NCBI GenBank assembly: GCA_016081115.2
Contig: JABTTQ020001501.1
Span: 343,438-407,437 of the forward strand
Reading direction: 5' to 3'
DNA: 64,000 bases
Origin: Rehmannia glutinosa
Taxonomy: Eukaryota > Streptophyta > Magnoliopsida > Lamiales > Orobanchaceae
Shown here: piece by piece, positions 25,011 to 36,127 of the stretch
How the letters are laid out: every line of letters starts with the position of its first letter
How positions within the stretch are numbered: position 1 is the stretch's first letter
The notes under the pieces: model-generated
Database searches by the model: none
Seen by the model: only the letters and a program-made list of their open reading frames with translations
Told to the model about the DNA's origin: nothing
Made by a program: the position numbers and the translations under genes

Positions 25011-28000
25011 ATGGCACCAAAGACATGATTTCACCAAGCTCGCAGCAAATCCACAAAGGATCAATCGGATCGTGGAGGGGATGATAAAGGTGCTTCGGCG
25101 AAACCCTTGTGAAGAAAATAGCGATAGAATCGAAACTGACTCAATCCTTTTCTCATGATGGAATATCAAATGACATACGCTGAAGAAGCTTGCTCAATTT
25201 TATGTTAACGCCGAGGTGCAGTGACAAAGGGATTAAGTCCTTCGCCCACCGCAAGGACATATTAATCATCGCGGCGACCTTGCAGAGCATCAAGTATCGC
25301 CGGAAGGCATGCCATAGATATGTGAAGTTTATGTCAACTGGTCGGGCCGCATGGTTTAAGTGGCTGCCAAACCCGAGTGTGTCATGGAAGTGTTCTACAC
25401 AAATTACCGATAAGTCGCCAAGGACGATTATCATAAATCGATGGATATCGGGCCGCTAAGAGTGTAGACATGAAGTTTGGCAAACTTTTCAATCGTATGT
25501 CCAAAACCAAGTCGATTGTCATGGTTGTGATCACGGAAGAAAAGAAAGATCAATCGGCACCAGATAGTTGCCAGACCGCCACGCTAAGCAACAAATCCAT
25601 CAAGCGAGGATGGATCCTTTGAGAATCACTTGGCTATGGCCTAGCTTATTGGTCATCTGATGGAGGTTAAGGCATTCCTGGACATGGAAAATCTTTCCAT
25701 GTAAACAAGAAGATGTTCAGATAACTTGTCCTTTCCCAGAAGAGAGCCTATGACAAGAGGGCAGATAGCCAATGAGGGAATCACTGACTCGTTGATACAA
25801 CCCGCTTCCTCCTCCAAAGAAGAGAGCCATTTCTCAGCCTACGAAGAAGAAAGTTGTCCTACAAAGAAAGAAGAAAGACGCACTCGCCTTTATATAGAGT
25901 CAGTCCTCGGTCCCCTCGCAGTCGAGTCGCCGCTATGCATACAAGGCGAGAAGGAAGTTTTATACCTTTCTCCGGCCATCGAAAGAAGAGGATCAAGCCC
26001 AAAAGCAGCCTCCTCGCCAACGAAAGATGCCCGCCGCCAAGGAATCAAGGTTAAGTCTCCAACTGTAAATTCTCTAGGAGACCAAGAGAAGAGAAGACTC
26101 ACCAAGCTCTCGAGTTTGAGAAGACAAATGAAATCCCGCCACCACCGAGAAAATCTTCCGAGATCGCCAAGAAGTGCGCCCGTGGTTATTGAAGAAATAG
26201 CCAAGTATGTTGAGGGATAGTCACAGAGGAAATTCAAGACCACCGGAATGTAACAACCGAGGATGAAGAAACGGCGGAGACATCGTAATCTCTCAAAGCG
26301 CTCCAGTTGTTCCACCGCCACAAATGCTCCGCCAAGGAGAAGATCGCCAGAGTATGCTACCTTCCATTCCTAAAAAGGAAGGGCAACAAGGAGAGTGATG
26401 AAGATGATTATGTGATCATGTACTTCCATTATATCCACATCCTTAATCGTTTCACAAGAGGGAGGAAATGGAAGTCGAGTCGCCGAGCTTACAGCTGAGT
26501 GCCCTAATTCATTGAGGAAGAGGAAGAATTGATGAAATTCCTTGATTGACCATCGTGATTCAAGCACTTGATGAAGATAAGTGCCTGGAAATCCCGATAT
26601 ATTCAATGAGAAATAAAAGGAAAATTTAGCAGAGGAAGCCGAAGTCGATGAAAAGGCTAATATATGCCCACCACCGAACTGGAGCACACTCATCCTCACA
26701 TTGATATGCTCTTAAAGTGATGAGTGACATGGATCCTCGTTGTCGCAAAGGAGAAGTTGGATATGCAGAAGCCATGCGGGAATCCAAATTGATGCATGAA
26801 CAATGCATGATGGAAGGACCAGAGAGTCCTCCAAATCTCTCATGGAGATTGATCTGCTGGGAGTGGTACAAGCAGATTGCCACATTTATTGCTGAAACAA
26901 CATCCCCAGCTCACTCGTGAGGACGGATCCAAGGGACTTGGCGATGACACGGGAACTTGGGCACCCAAGTTGAGCCAACCCCGTTGAAGTGCTCTTACCA
27001 CCGCCCCCACGATCGAACACTCAATGGAAACAATTGGGAGTCTAGAGCAGTGACCCCACCATCGCCACCACCGGTGCGCTAGTTGAGGAACTCACTCCAC
27101 CGCAGCCCTAGGCCTCGAGGATGCCGCAGATGACTCCACAATGAAGAAAGGAGACGGGGGAGAAAGAAAAAAAGAACAACAACAAGTTGTCACTAACGGC
27201 TCTGACAGCTGAGTCTATCCCACCAAGTGCCAACAACTTTGGCAGTGATGAGGACGCTGTTGTTGCCGAGGCACAGATGGATCTCGCCCCGTGAGTTAAC
27301 ACTGGCAATGAAAGTGCAATCCAAGGAGTTGAGACTCCTCGTGGATGCCATCGCAGAAGACCCCAAGACACCGCGTCCGTCGGGCGGAATGTACAGGCCT
27401 CGCCGCAGCTTGAGACCGCAGAGGAATGAAGCGCCCAAGGGAGGTTGAGACTTCCCCGGGTAAAAATCAAGGAGAAAAGAGCATTCCTCAAGTCATCATT
27501 GCCGACTCAAGAGGAAATCAACGCTCTTCATGATTCCTAGATAATCCTCGATACAACATTCTTGGGATCTCAAGACGGCCGAGTCAACCCCGCTACAAAG
27601 TGACTCACCGAGGATGTTCTTCCAAGTACGAGTAAGCCAATTCAAAGTTTGTCAAACGCTCAATTTTGATGATGAACCAAGCCTCGTGCTTCATCATCCT
27701 CCTGACAATCGATGGTGCAAACGAGACAATCAAATTCACTTAGCACCCATCGAGGCCAAGAAGTTATTGCATGACAATTGAGGCTTAGTCACCGGGCCAA
27801 CCCACTCACTAAGGCCCACCAGACCGAATATCGCGCAGCTCCCAAAGTCGCAGTAGTTCGACTCAACCAGGCACATCATGCATGACCAATCAGAATCAAT
27901 ACCTTATGTACGTGATGACGCTTACGAAGAAACTTTCCTTTTCGATTGAGCGCCCGATCTTGAAGAAGAAATAGCTCGTGAGCGTAGACGCTCAACATAA

Positions 28001-29447
28001 GAGTTGATCTAGTTATTCCTCTCCGATTTAATTGTTCCAAAGAGATTTTGATTTTGATGTCGTTCGCCGCAAACCAAACCGAGGTGACAAATGAGGGACG
28101 TGAAGTCTTCAATAAAATCCTTCGTGAGATTGAGAAGATTGAACGGCACTGTGCCCAATCGATATGCGATCGACAAGAGGGATGCCAACCTCACGCAGAT
28201 TTCGGCGAGGATAGTGGTCGAATCGTGAATGGTGTCAACAGCAGAGTACAACGCGATATGAACAAGTCAAATATTTTAAATCATTGTACAACAAAATGTC
28301 AACTGAGCTACTGATAATGCCGACATGAAGTTGGAGAATGTAAAAATATCGATGTAACGCATGCCTCTCATACAATGTAAATGGAGTCCGCGTGAATTTG
28401 CTGTAAAAAACCGCTTGTTGAGGAGAATATGAATGCCAAATTCAGCCTTTTCTCATGGTCGAATGAAACCGGTGGCGCTTTAGAGTCCAAAGCCACCCGC
28501 TTTAATTTCGAGCAAAGATACTCCGCAGCAGACTCAAAGCAAAATTCCGCTTATCACCGATCGACTTCATGCTTGTCGATGTTTCAGGGGTTCCTCTCTC
28601 CTTTGATGATGCCAAAAAGAGGGAAGAGGAATACCTCAAGAAATTGAAGGAAGAAACAAATTGAGAGCTGTATGGTGAAGCAAAATTGCTGAAAAAAACA
28701 ATGGAAAAGTCCGAGGGGGAAAGGTCAAAGGATGCGACCTTAATGCTTACTAAAACCCTCAAAGAAGGTCATGTCACAACAAAGATAATCAAGAAACTTC
28801 CGGGTGACTTCCGCGCTCCAACACTGCTGTACCTATGTCCGAGAAAAGAAAAATCGTAGGTTAGGATGAAGGAGGTTGCAAGGAAGACGGATGCCCGTGT
28901 ACTAGAAGTTTTGAAAGCTTATGGTGGCATTCCAAGCAGAAAGACCAAGATGCCATCCCATATGATGGAAACGAGCCATTAGCCCAAGCCTGGATCTCAG
29001 ACGGGAGAAAGGCTCAAGATATTTGAAGAAACTGATAAAGAGACTACCAAAGAGCCATTCACTGTAAATGTAAGACTCCCTGTGGCAAAGATACACCCGT
29101 GAGGAAAAGGAAGTGATGTGTGATAAGAGGTTTTCGACCCAGACCTTTGCCCAAAATATTGAATATGTAGATCCGTAAGGTAAAAAAAGGATCTATCCGG
29201 TTGGGTATGATGTCGAGCTAACTGAAGTGGCTAGAAGTTAATGTTGAATATGGGAAGAGGATTCAAGAGGAAAACAAAAGGCAAGATTAGTGGTAAGAAA
29301 GACAAGAAAGAAAAAGAAAAGATGAAGTCATGCGGAAGAGAGCTTAAAAAGAAGAAAAACCAAGAGGAAAAGAAGAGGAAGAGAGCTGACGAAGACAGAG
29401 TCAAGAAGAAAGAAGGAGGCAACAAGGCGATGAAGTGTTGTCGCTAA
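25011..29447 (+). pseudogene. Accessory gene of element A (post-RNase H ORF, about 1,400 codons)
   Basis: This is the sense-strand gene between RNase H and the polypurine tract. The ATG (25011, MAPK) was chosen because it follows the promoter-like block and aligns with B and E. The N-terminal domain holds FYVNAEV at 25198-25218, identical to E. The middle (open frame 25726-26220) is rich in Ser, Arg, Glu and Lys and looks disordered. A later stretch (about 28000-28700) is Lys/Glu-rich with coiled-coil character. The C-terminus (29241-29447) is a dense basic/acidic tract, with KGKISGKKDKKEKEKMK and NQEEKKRKRADEDRVKKKEG, and stops at 29445-29447. Frameshifts break it throughout. I do not recognise an enzyme motif. 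It might be a nuclear or nucleic-acid-binding protein (inference from composition). Confidence 0.7.
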
Positions 29448-29732
29448 CCCCTTCATGTATTTTACTTTTGTAAATACATATGCATGTAAGTCTTCTACAT
29501 TCAATGAAAAATTTGTAATTTATATATCTTTGCATAGACGCCCAGTAATTGCATGCATAGATATAAGTATGCTTTGATTGCTCCGATACACATTGTAAAC
29601 AACAGGTAAAGGACAAGAATGTTATGATCAATAAAAAGATTGATTCTACGCATACCTTTCTTGTTACCGCATTGTCAGATGTATCGTTGTTGTTTGCATT
29701 TTGTTTGTATGTTTTTATGTTTTGGCATCATC

Positions 29733-29746
29733 AAAAAGGGGGAAAT
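29733..29746 (+). promoter_or_regulatory. Polypurine tract of element A
   Basis: The tract AAAAAGGGGGAAAT immediately precedes the 3' LTR and is preceded by TTGGCATCATC, as in B and E. Confidence 0.9.
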
Positions 29747-31303
29747 TGTTGGGAAATTGATTGTTTAGATTTTGATGAATGCCATGTAAAACTTAGACTA
29801 CAAAAGTTTTCACCCCATTTTCCTTGTAATTTGTATCAGAATAGATATTGGGTGAATAAGTGAGTCAAGTCCGCCTATGCCTGGGAATACAAGAAGTCAA
29901 TCAAGACTAAAGTGAAGACTCAACAGGAACAACCGAGTATGGCCAAGAAAGAAGATCAAGAACTCGACTAAAGGAGTATCACCGTGATATTGTACCGATG
30001 AAGAGTCACCAAGTCAACTCAAGAAGCCAAATCTCAAGTTGAAGTGACATATGAGTCATCCATTGATTGGAAGCTAACTCAAGTCACCGGGGAATAAAAG
30101 ATCTAGCTTAAATCAAGACAATCGAATGGGATCCGTTGATAAAAGTCAAGAATGTTACCATTTAATAGTAACGTTAAAGTTGTCGAGATAAAGTTGTTAG
30201 TTCCGGGCTTGTGTGCAAAAGGAACAAACCAATGGGAAGCATCGCACTAAGGTCGTAAACGCCGCAATGCCGCAAGACATTAAATACGAGGAAATGTCAA
30301 CATCAAGGATCGCAACAAGACAAGCTAACGAACACAAGTGAATTTTGAAAATAGCCTATCTCTTCAACGGGCAGATTTTTGAAAGTTCACTATAAAAGGC
30401 CGAGGAATCACTTTTGAGAAAAGGTTAACCTTGCACACCGAGATAACAAGCATCATTCAAACTGAATCGCAAAATATTCTCAAGTTATTCAAGCAAACTC
30501 CTCAAGCCTAAATCTCAAAGGAAATCGATCCACACTAAGTCGTGAAGGAAAGACAACTTCAAACCGTTGAAGAGGAAACTTTTGAAGAATCAAAAGGGGT
30601 CTACTTCCCAAGGAGGATTGTAGGAATTTTCAAGGTCGAACCAATCTCAAGTTATGGAGGGCTTGTGATCAAATTCAAGAAGCTTGAGAGAGTAAGCTAA
30701 AGAGCAAGGCACCGCCTGTGAAAGAAGCCGAGTCGGACGAGGCCACTGTGGTGACCAAGGCATCTCCGCATTAAGTCCAAGGAGCAAGTCACCGCGTGAT
30801 CAAGACTTGTTTCTGTGATCGATAACCACTTTGTACTCGATCATTACTTAGTGGATTCCTCCAGAGTTGAGAAGAGAGAAGTAGAAGTTAATTACCCCAT
30901 CTTCGAACCTCTATAAAATTTACAGTGTCATTTACATTTCAAAGATATTTACATTCCCGCACACCTACTTTATATCTCACGATAATTTGCTATCCTATCG
31001 ATAAATAACAAAGTGCTAAAACCAAGTTGTTTAAAACAAAGTTAAATCAAATTCAAGCGGTGTTAAGTCTTCAATAAAACTCATCACGCCCCAAGTTAAG
31101 GTTTAGTCTAAACGGCCGAAGTTATTCTATCAACCGCCTATCGAGTCCGCTGAGTGGCTAACTTTGCCGATTAACAACTTAGTCCGTCTCCTCAAGGACT
31201 TAGCCGTGTAATTAACTCGAATATTTTAAAAGGACTAAAATCGAAAGTTGGTGCGTTTATTCAACCCCTTCTAAACCTTACTCACACCCCTTCGGGACCT
31301 ACA
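29747..31303 (+). repeat. 3' LTR of element A
   Basis: It starts TGTTGGGAAATTG and ends TTCGGGACCTACA (1,557 bp). TATAAAAG is at 30391-30398. It is followed directly by the ctagc duplication at 31304-31308. Confidence 0.93.
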
Positions 31304-31308
31304 CTAGC
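31304..31308. repeat. Target-site duplication of element A, right copy (ctagc)
   Basis: Identical to 17386-17390. Beyond it the RNase H end of element B resumes on the minus strand. Confidence 0.93.
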
Positions 31309-31560
31309 TCATTCTTAAGCTCTTCAAGTCTTGATTCACATTGAGGCTTAGTGAATATATCAACTAATCGCTTATCGCTGAGATGTATTCTAAAGTGATG
31401 TCTTTCTTTTCAACATTATCTCTTATAAAATGATATCCGACATCAATGTCTTTGTTCTAGAATGCTATACGTAATTTTGAGTAATTGCAATAGACTTGTA
31501 TTATCACACATAATTGGAATTTCTTTTTCTTCAATATCATAGTTTCTCGCTTGTTGTCTC
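31309..31560 (-). pseudogene. RNase H remnant of element B
   Basis: The minus strand gives the end of copia RNase H (homologous to 24170-24431 of A): the gagcttaag end near 31309, a YHFI-type block near 31420, and the EEKEIPIMCDN-type block near 31500-31535. The first half of the domain, including the SKKQ hallmark, is missing: the sequence jumps at about 31556-31568 directly to the YVDD region of RT. Confidence 0.8.
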
Positions 31561-32170
31561 ATCCACATAAATTTGAACAAGTAGTATACTCTCTCCATCT
31601 TGAATTCTCAAGAGTGTTCTCAATAACTTTTCTTTTCGTGAATCCATTGCACATTAGAATTGTGATAATGTGTCATATCATGCTTGGTGCTTGTTTCAAT
31701 CCATACAGCTTTCTTGAGCTTTAGACTTTTTGTCTCCAATAGTTTTTCGCTTCAAAACCCCGGAGGTTATTCAACATAGACTCCTTTTTTCTAAAAGTTT
31801 ATTAAAGAATGCACTTTTCACATCCATTTGGTATACAAAGAAGTTCTTGTGTGCAAATAAGCAAGAAACATCCTTATTGCTTTCAATCTAGCAACATGAG
31901 CAAAAAGTTTCATCAAAATCTATATCTTTTTGACAGCACACTTTGGCTACCAATCTTGCTTTATTTCTAACTACGATCCTTCATCATTCATCTTGTTTTT
32001 GAATACGCACTAAGCACCAATAATAACAATTTGGTGAGTATGTTTTGAACTAATTCCCATACTGCTTCTTTCAAACCGATTTAGCTCTTCTTGCATGATC
32101 AATCCAATGTGTGTCATCCAATGCCTCGAGACACATCTTTAGGCTCTATTTGGGAAATAAAACAAGTAAA
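31561..32170 (-). pseudogene. Reverse transcriptase remnant of element B
   Basis: The minus strand shows the tract before the catalytic site (QDGERVYYLFKFM near 31610-31572), then upstream the LYGLKQ-type, MDVKSAF (about 31830) and KNKMN (about 31995) blocks in broken frames. The sequence after the first bases of the YVDD motif is deleted. The enzyme was therefore inactivated at its catalytic core. Confidence 0.8.
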
Positions 32171-33680
32171 TGTGGCTTCATGTTGAGCTCGATCTGGTTA
32201 TTATGCCATCTCTAACATCTCCAATGATTAACTCGTGGATGGTCTCACCCATCTCGATCCTGGTCGAGTAAGTCCATTGATTCACCTGCCTGCCTAAGTT
32301 TTCTTGAACAGCCTTCTTTCATCATTCACTGCATCTTCCACTGCCTTTTAGATTCAACTATCTCATCTTTCCGGGCTGAGTGCTCTCACACCGCATCAAC
32401 ATAGGGACTCTTCCGCATATTCGGGCCGATTTCGCTTCTCGCCTAACTCATTTATGTCTTCTCCATTTACATTCGCTCATCAAACACCACATGGATAGAC
32501 TCTTCTCAGACCATAGCTCTCTTGTTTAACACTCTATAGGCTTTACTTTTAGCTAAGTATCCCAAAAAGATACCTTCATCAACTTTAGCATCAAAAGCTT
32601 TTAAATTGTCTGCCATTGTTGTGATTGAAGCACTTCAGATCCAAAGATCTTGAAATATCCAACATTTGGGTTTCTACCGCCCAAATCTCATAGGAGTCTT
32701 AGTTAATCGCTCGCTGATCATGCATCTATTCTCAGATAAAGATGCATTTATGGCTTCAAACCAAAATCTCTTAGCAATCCATCTTCGCCTAACATTGTCC
32801 TAGCAGCCTTTCCTTGAGTGTTATGTTCCTTCTTTCACTACTCCATTCTCGCCATGAGTTCTTGAAGTCGACAACTCATGAGAAATATCATTTTCAACAC
32901 AATATCGAAGTTATAATTCCATTGACAAACTCGCTCCCCATCGATCTTATCTTTATAATGGTTTGACTCTTCTCATTTTGAACTCTTCTTATCACCGAGG
33001 CTATTTCTCCGCAGTTTCTTTTTCTTTCTACACATGAAAATTGTCCATGTATATCTTGAGTAATCATTCACCACAACTAAGGTGTATTTCTTTTCCACCG
33101 ATGCTAATCGCTCAACATGACCAAATAAGTCCATATGAAATCGATGTAATATCCTTTGTCAAGAAGGACTTGACTCGCTTGTCCTCAAGGGATGACTTGA
33201 TTTGCTTTCCCATCCGGCATGCATCACAAATACTTTCTTTTCTTGATATCGAGTCGTGCAATCCTTCCACAAGATGACTCCTGCAAGCTTGTTGATTGTC
33301 TTCAAGTTTAGGTGACTAAGCTTTTGTGCCACAACCAACTTGATTCTACTGTACTTTCGCTAAGATTTTTGCTTGGTGTAGCAAGCTTCACCAATTCACT
33401 ACATACATGTTCTTCTACCTTGTTCCTTGTAGCACAATTTCATTTGATTCAAAGATCTATGATTTGACAAACTCCCATATTAAATCCCACATTGTAGAAT
33501 TTTCACGAGTTGGTTGATGCTTAGTAGATTGAAATTGAGACTTTCAACATATGCAACACATGTGATCTCCACCATTTTTATTTATGTAACATGTGCTCGC
33601 CAATATCCCTTGAGCTTCATTTCCTCCAAATATAACTTTTGCACATTTGATTACCTTTGAACTTTGACAATTGTTTCTTG
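32170..33680 (-). pseudogene. Integrase of element B
   Basis: Homologous to 21700-22640 of A on the opposite strand. Visible blocks, reading downwards, include the CDACRMG-type cysteine end of the pre-integrase domain near 33225, HMDLFG near 33140, the DYSRYTW-type first catalytic block near 33045-33080, and the LKAFDAK block near 32590-32610 followed by EGIFLG. Frameshifts are frequent, but the order and spacing of the copia integrase are retained. Confidence 0.82.
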
Positions 33681-33689
33681 TTCCCTATC

Positions 33690-33780
33690 ATATGTCTAGT
33701 AACAACAACTATCCATGTACCAGTTCCTTCGCACTCAATCAGAGCTTGAACCCACAATCAAGGAAATTAATTTTTAGGTA
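33690..33780 (-). pseudogene. Aspartic protease remnant of element B
   Basis: The minus strand reads WYMDS near 33724-33710, the active site equivalent of WYTDSG in A, followed by a frame break. The AWVPK-type linker lies just upstream (LLWVPKN near 33790-33767). Confidence 0.65.
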
Positions 33781-36100
33781 CCCATAAGAGGTTACCCGGG
33801 TCCTGGGGGTTAGTGCTATAAGATGTTCCAACCAACCATAACCTTTGATGACCGACTATAAGAGGTTGCCATCTATTAGTTCCATAATCATAGTGCACAT
33901 TAGCAAATTGCTTGGGGGTTTTAGGGTCATACAATCGCTCTCTTTTGTCTCGTATGCCTCGTATTTGTTTTGGCATTTGCTTGGGGTGATAGTGATTTTT
34001 GTGCTTGATGGGTTTTGTTCCTAAGTGCATGTTGTGTCGATAATAGCTCTTTTGCCTCTGGGAATGACCTTTTATTCGAGGTTGAGGTCTTTGCCATTTT
34101 GGCTTGTATCATATGTATTTCTTTGCTGAAATCTCTGGGGCTTTTGGTAGCTTTGCTTGATTTCACAGAGTATTTTCTATTTGGAGTTTGCCGATAGACC
34201 TTTCTAAATTTCATTTCACCGCCCTTCTTTCAAAGATACTCAATCAAGCTTTTTCATTTACCCTTATATCCAATGCCAATATGATTGTGATTGTGTTTTT
34301 GGTGTGGTGTTCAGTGCAATATGTGGTGTTTTGATTTTTGGATTTCCTCATTACTTGAGGATCCTTTTTCCAAAATCACTCAGAGCTTGGAGCATGCACA
34401 CAGAATTGAATCTTATGCTTGTTTGCCTCCGCACTCTTTGAAATCATTATAAGTTCATCCAATGATTCGATGCCTTTGTAAATGAAGCAATCACGTTTTT
34501 GAGATCTTTTCTCTCTTTTTTAGTAAAGCAGCCTAACTCGCTGATCTCGCATTTTCAAACTTCTTCACTTTGTTTTTCATCCTATGTAACTTAGACTAAA
34601 TTTTTAGTCACCTGTGAGTTTTGGTTTTAAGATGGTCTGTTTTCATCATTTAAAAGTGTGTGAGGTTTTGATGTGCTCAAAGTCTTTCATTATTTTTTCA
34701 ATTGAATCATAGAGATCTCAGGTGAGGAAGTGTTTCAGGTCACTATCACTATCACTAGAATCGAATGAGATCTGAGTGTACCTCATCTTCTTGATCTTGT
34801 TTAGCCATGAGTGATCAGCGCTTCTTCCTCAAGATCACTTGAATAGTCCGCTAATCGCTTATCCGAACCCGCCGTTCTTTCAGATTTGGCCGGTTCAAGC
34901 TTTCGAAAGAAGCAGCCAACATGGCTTTCTTCTTTGTTGTTTCTCTCTCTCAAGACTCTTCTATCCTCTTCATTTCTATATTTGTGGTTGGTGGATAAGA
35001 ACAATCAACAACAAAGTGTCCTTGTTGTTCGCAGCCTAACATAGGTTTTAAGCCTCCGCAAGCGCCTTCTCGATTATCGCCTCTTTGATGTTTAGCTCTC
35101 TGGGTGGCCCGTCCTCCTTGCTTTGAAAGGTGTTGAATGTCTTCTCGGAGGTTTCACCCTTGTTTTTTTATAATTTTATTGAAGAACTCGTTGAATCTTT
35201 TCACCATTAGAGAAATTTCCTCCTAGTCAATTGTTTCCTTCTGCCTACCTTTCTTCTCCTCAATGGCCAATAGTGCATATATCTTGGCACAACTGCTTTC
35301 TCTTGCTTTTTTCTTCTCTTACCCAAACTCATAAGCTTTGAGGTCCGAGAACAAATTTCCATGATTTGATGTTTTGGAGAGGTCCATGGAATGTCTCAGG
35401 GCCATGACCTTCATTTCCAACTCAAGCTTAGAGGGCTCTTAAAATCTTCATACACATCTCCTTTGAGTGTACTCCTTTCCAAGAGCCGAAAGCTCATTTG
35501 TAATTTCTATTAACTCGCATCCAAATTGATCCAGACTCTCACCGTAAAGATTTTAAAAATTTTCAAATTTTTGAGCAACAACAGCTTAATTTATTTCTTT
35601 GATCTATTCAAATCCTTCACAAAATCGTGGTTAGCTTATCCTGCATTTATTCGTCGCTTTGCATGATTTGACTTCTTTGTTGAACATAACATTGTCCAAT
35701 GTTTTTGATAGATGTCCTCGCAACATTGTCAAGGTCAGTATCTTTTTCTATCTTCATTTGTCCATTCACAAACATGGTTTTTCAACCATAATGTGTCCGA
35801 GCTCACGCATCATTTTCTCCTTCACCTCGGAGGTGCTCTTCTTATAGTAGTGTTGACCTTTAATATTTGCAATGGCCCATCTTCTATCACTAGCCACATT
35901 TCATCGTAAGGCCGATAGGTGAGCCTCGCATGTGAATTTTCCAACCATCAAACTCCTTCCACAGTTGAACATGGAAATACGAAAGTTAGATTTGCTTCCA
36001 TGATAATAACTTTGCTTTTGAAATAAAAGTTTTGAAAATTCAAGGGTTATATATTTTGAAAAGATTGAGATCTAGTTCAAGAACTGCCAGGCGAAAGTGC
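33781..36100 (-). pseudogene. gag of element B
   Basis: Blocks on the minus strand include the capsid region (36000-35250), a zinc-knuckle remnant reading GHFVVDCSYPP near 35015-34983, an acidic serine-rich part (34840-34740), and the Sirevirus tail with DLYDS and KDFEHIK-type phrases near 34715-34670. The open frames at 34214-33927 and 34030-33767 are the basic linker to protease and end in TNPQDPGNLLWVPKN. The layout equals that of A's gag; frames are broken. Confidence 0.78.
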
Positions 36101-36108
36101 TCAATGAA

Positions 36109-36127
36109 CCAACCGCCTGATATCAAT
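36109..36127 (-). promoter_or_regulatory. Primer-binding site of element B
   Basis: The minus strand reads ATTGATATCAGGCGGTTGG directly after the LTR. It corresponds to TGGTATCAG with one change and an altered right half. Confidence 0.7.

Larger units (their letters stand above)
17391..31303 (+). mobile_element. Complete copia (Sirevirus-like) retrotransposon A, 13.9 kb
   Basis: All parts of the element are present in order: 5' LTR, initiator-Met-type primer site, gag, protease, integrase, RT, RNase H, promoter-like spacer, accessory gene, polypurine tract and 3' LTR, flanked by ctagc. The order integrase before RT defines Ty1/copia. The gag with a long coiled tail, the primer site TGGTATCAG and the GGGGGAAATTGTTGGG tract are typical of the Sirevirus group. 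The frames are interrupted many times. The two LTRs are still closely similar, which points to a relatively recent insertion and means that some interruptions may be sequence errors. It is inserted head-on into element B. Confidence 0.93.

Noticed and set aside
25890..26321. Minus-strand open frame of 143 codons
   Set aside because: It is antisense to the accessory gene of A, whose sense frame at 25726-26220 fits the composition seen in B and E.
27108..27491. Minus-strand open frame of 127 codons
   Set aside because: Antisense shadow of the accessory gene in A.
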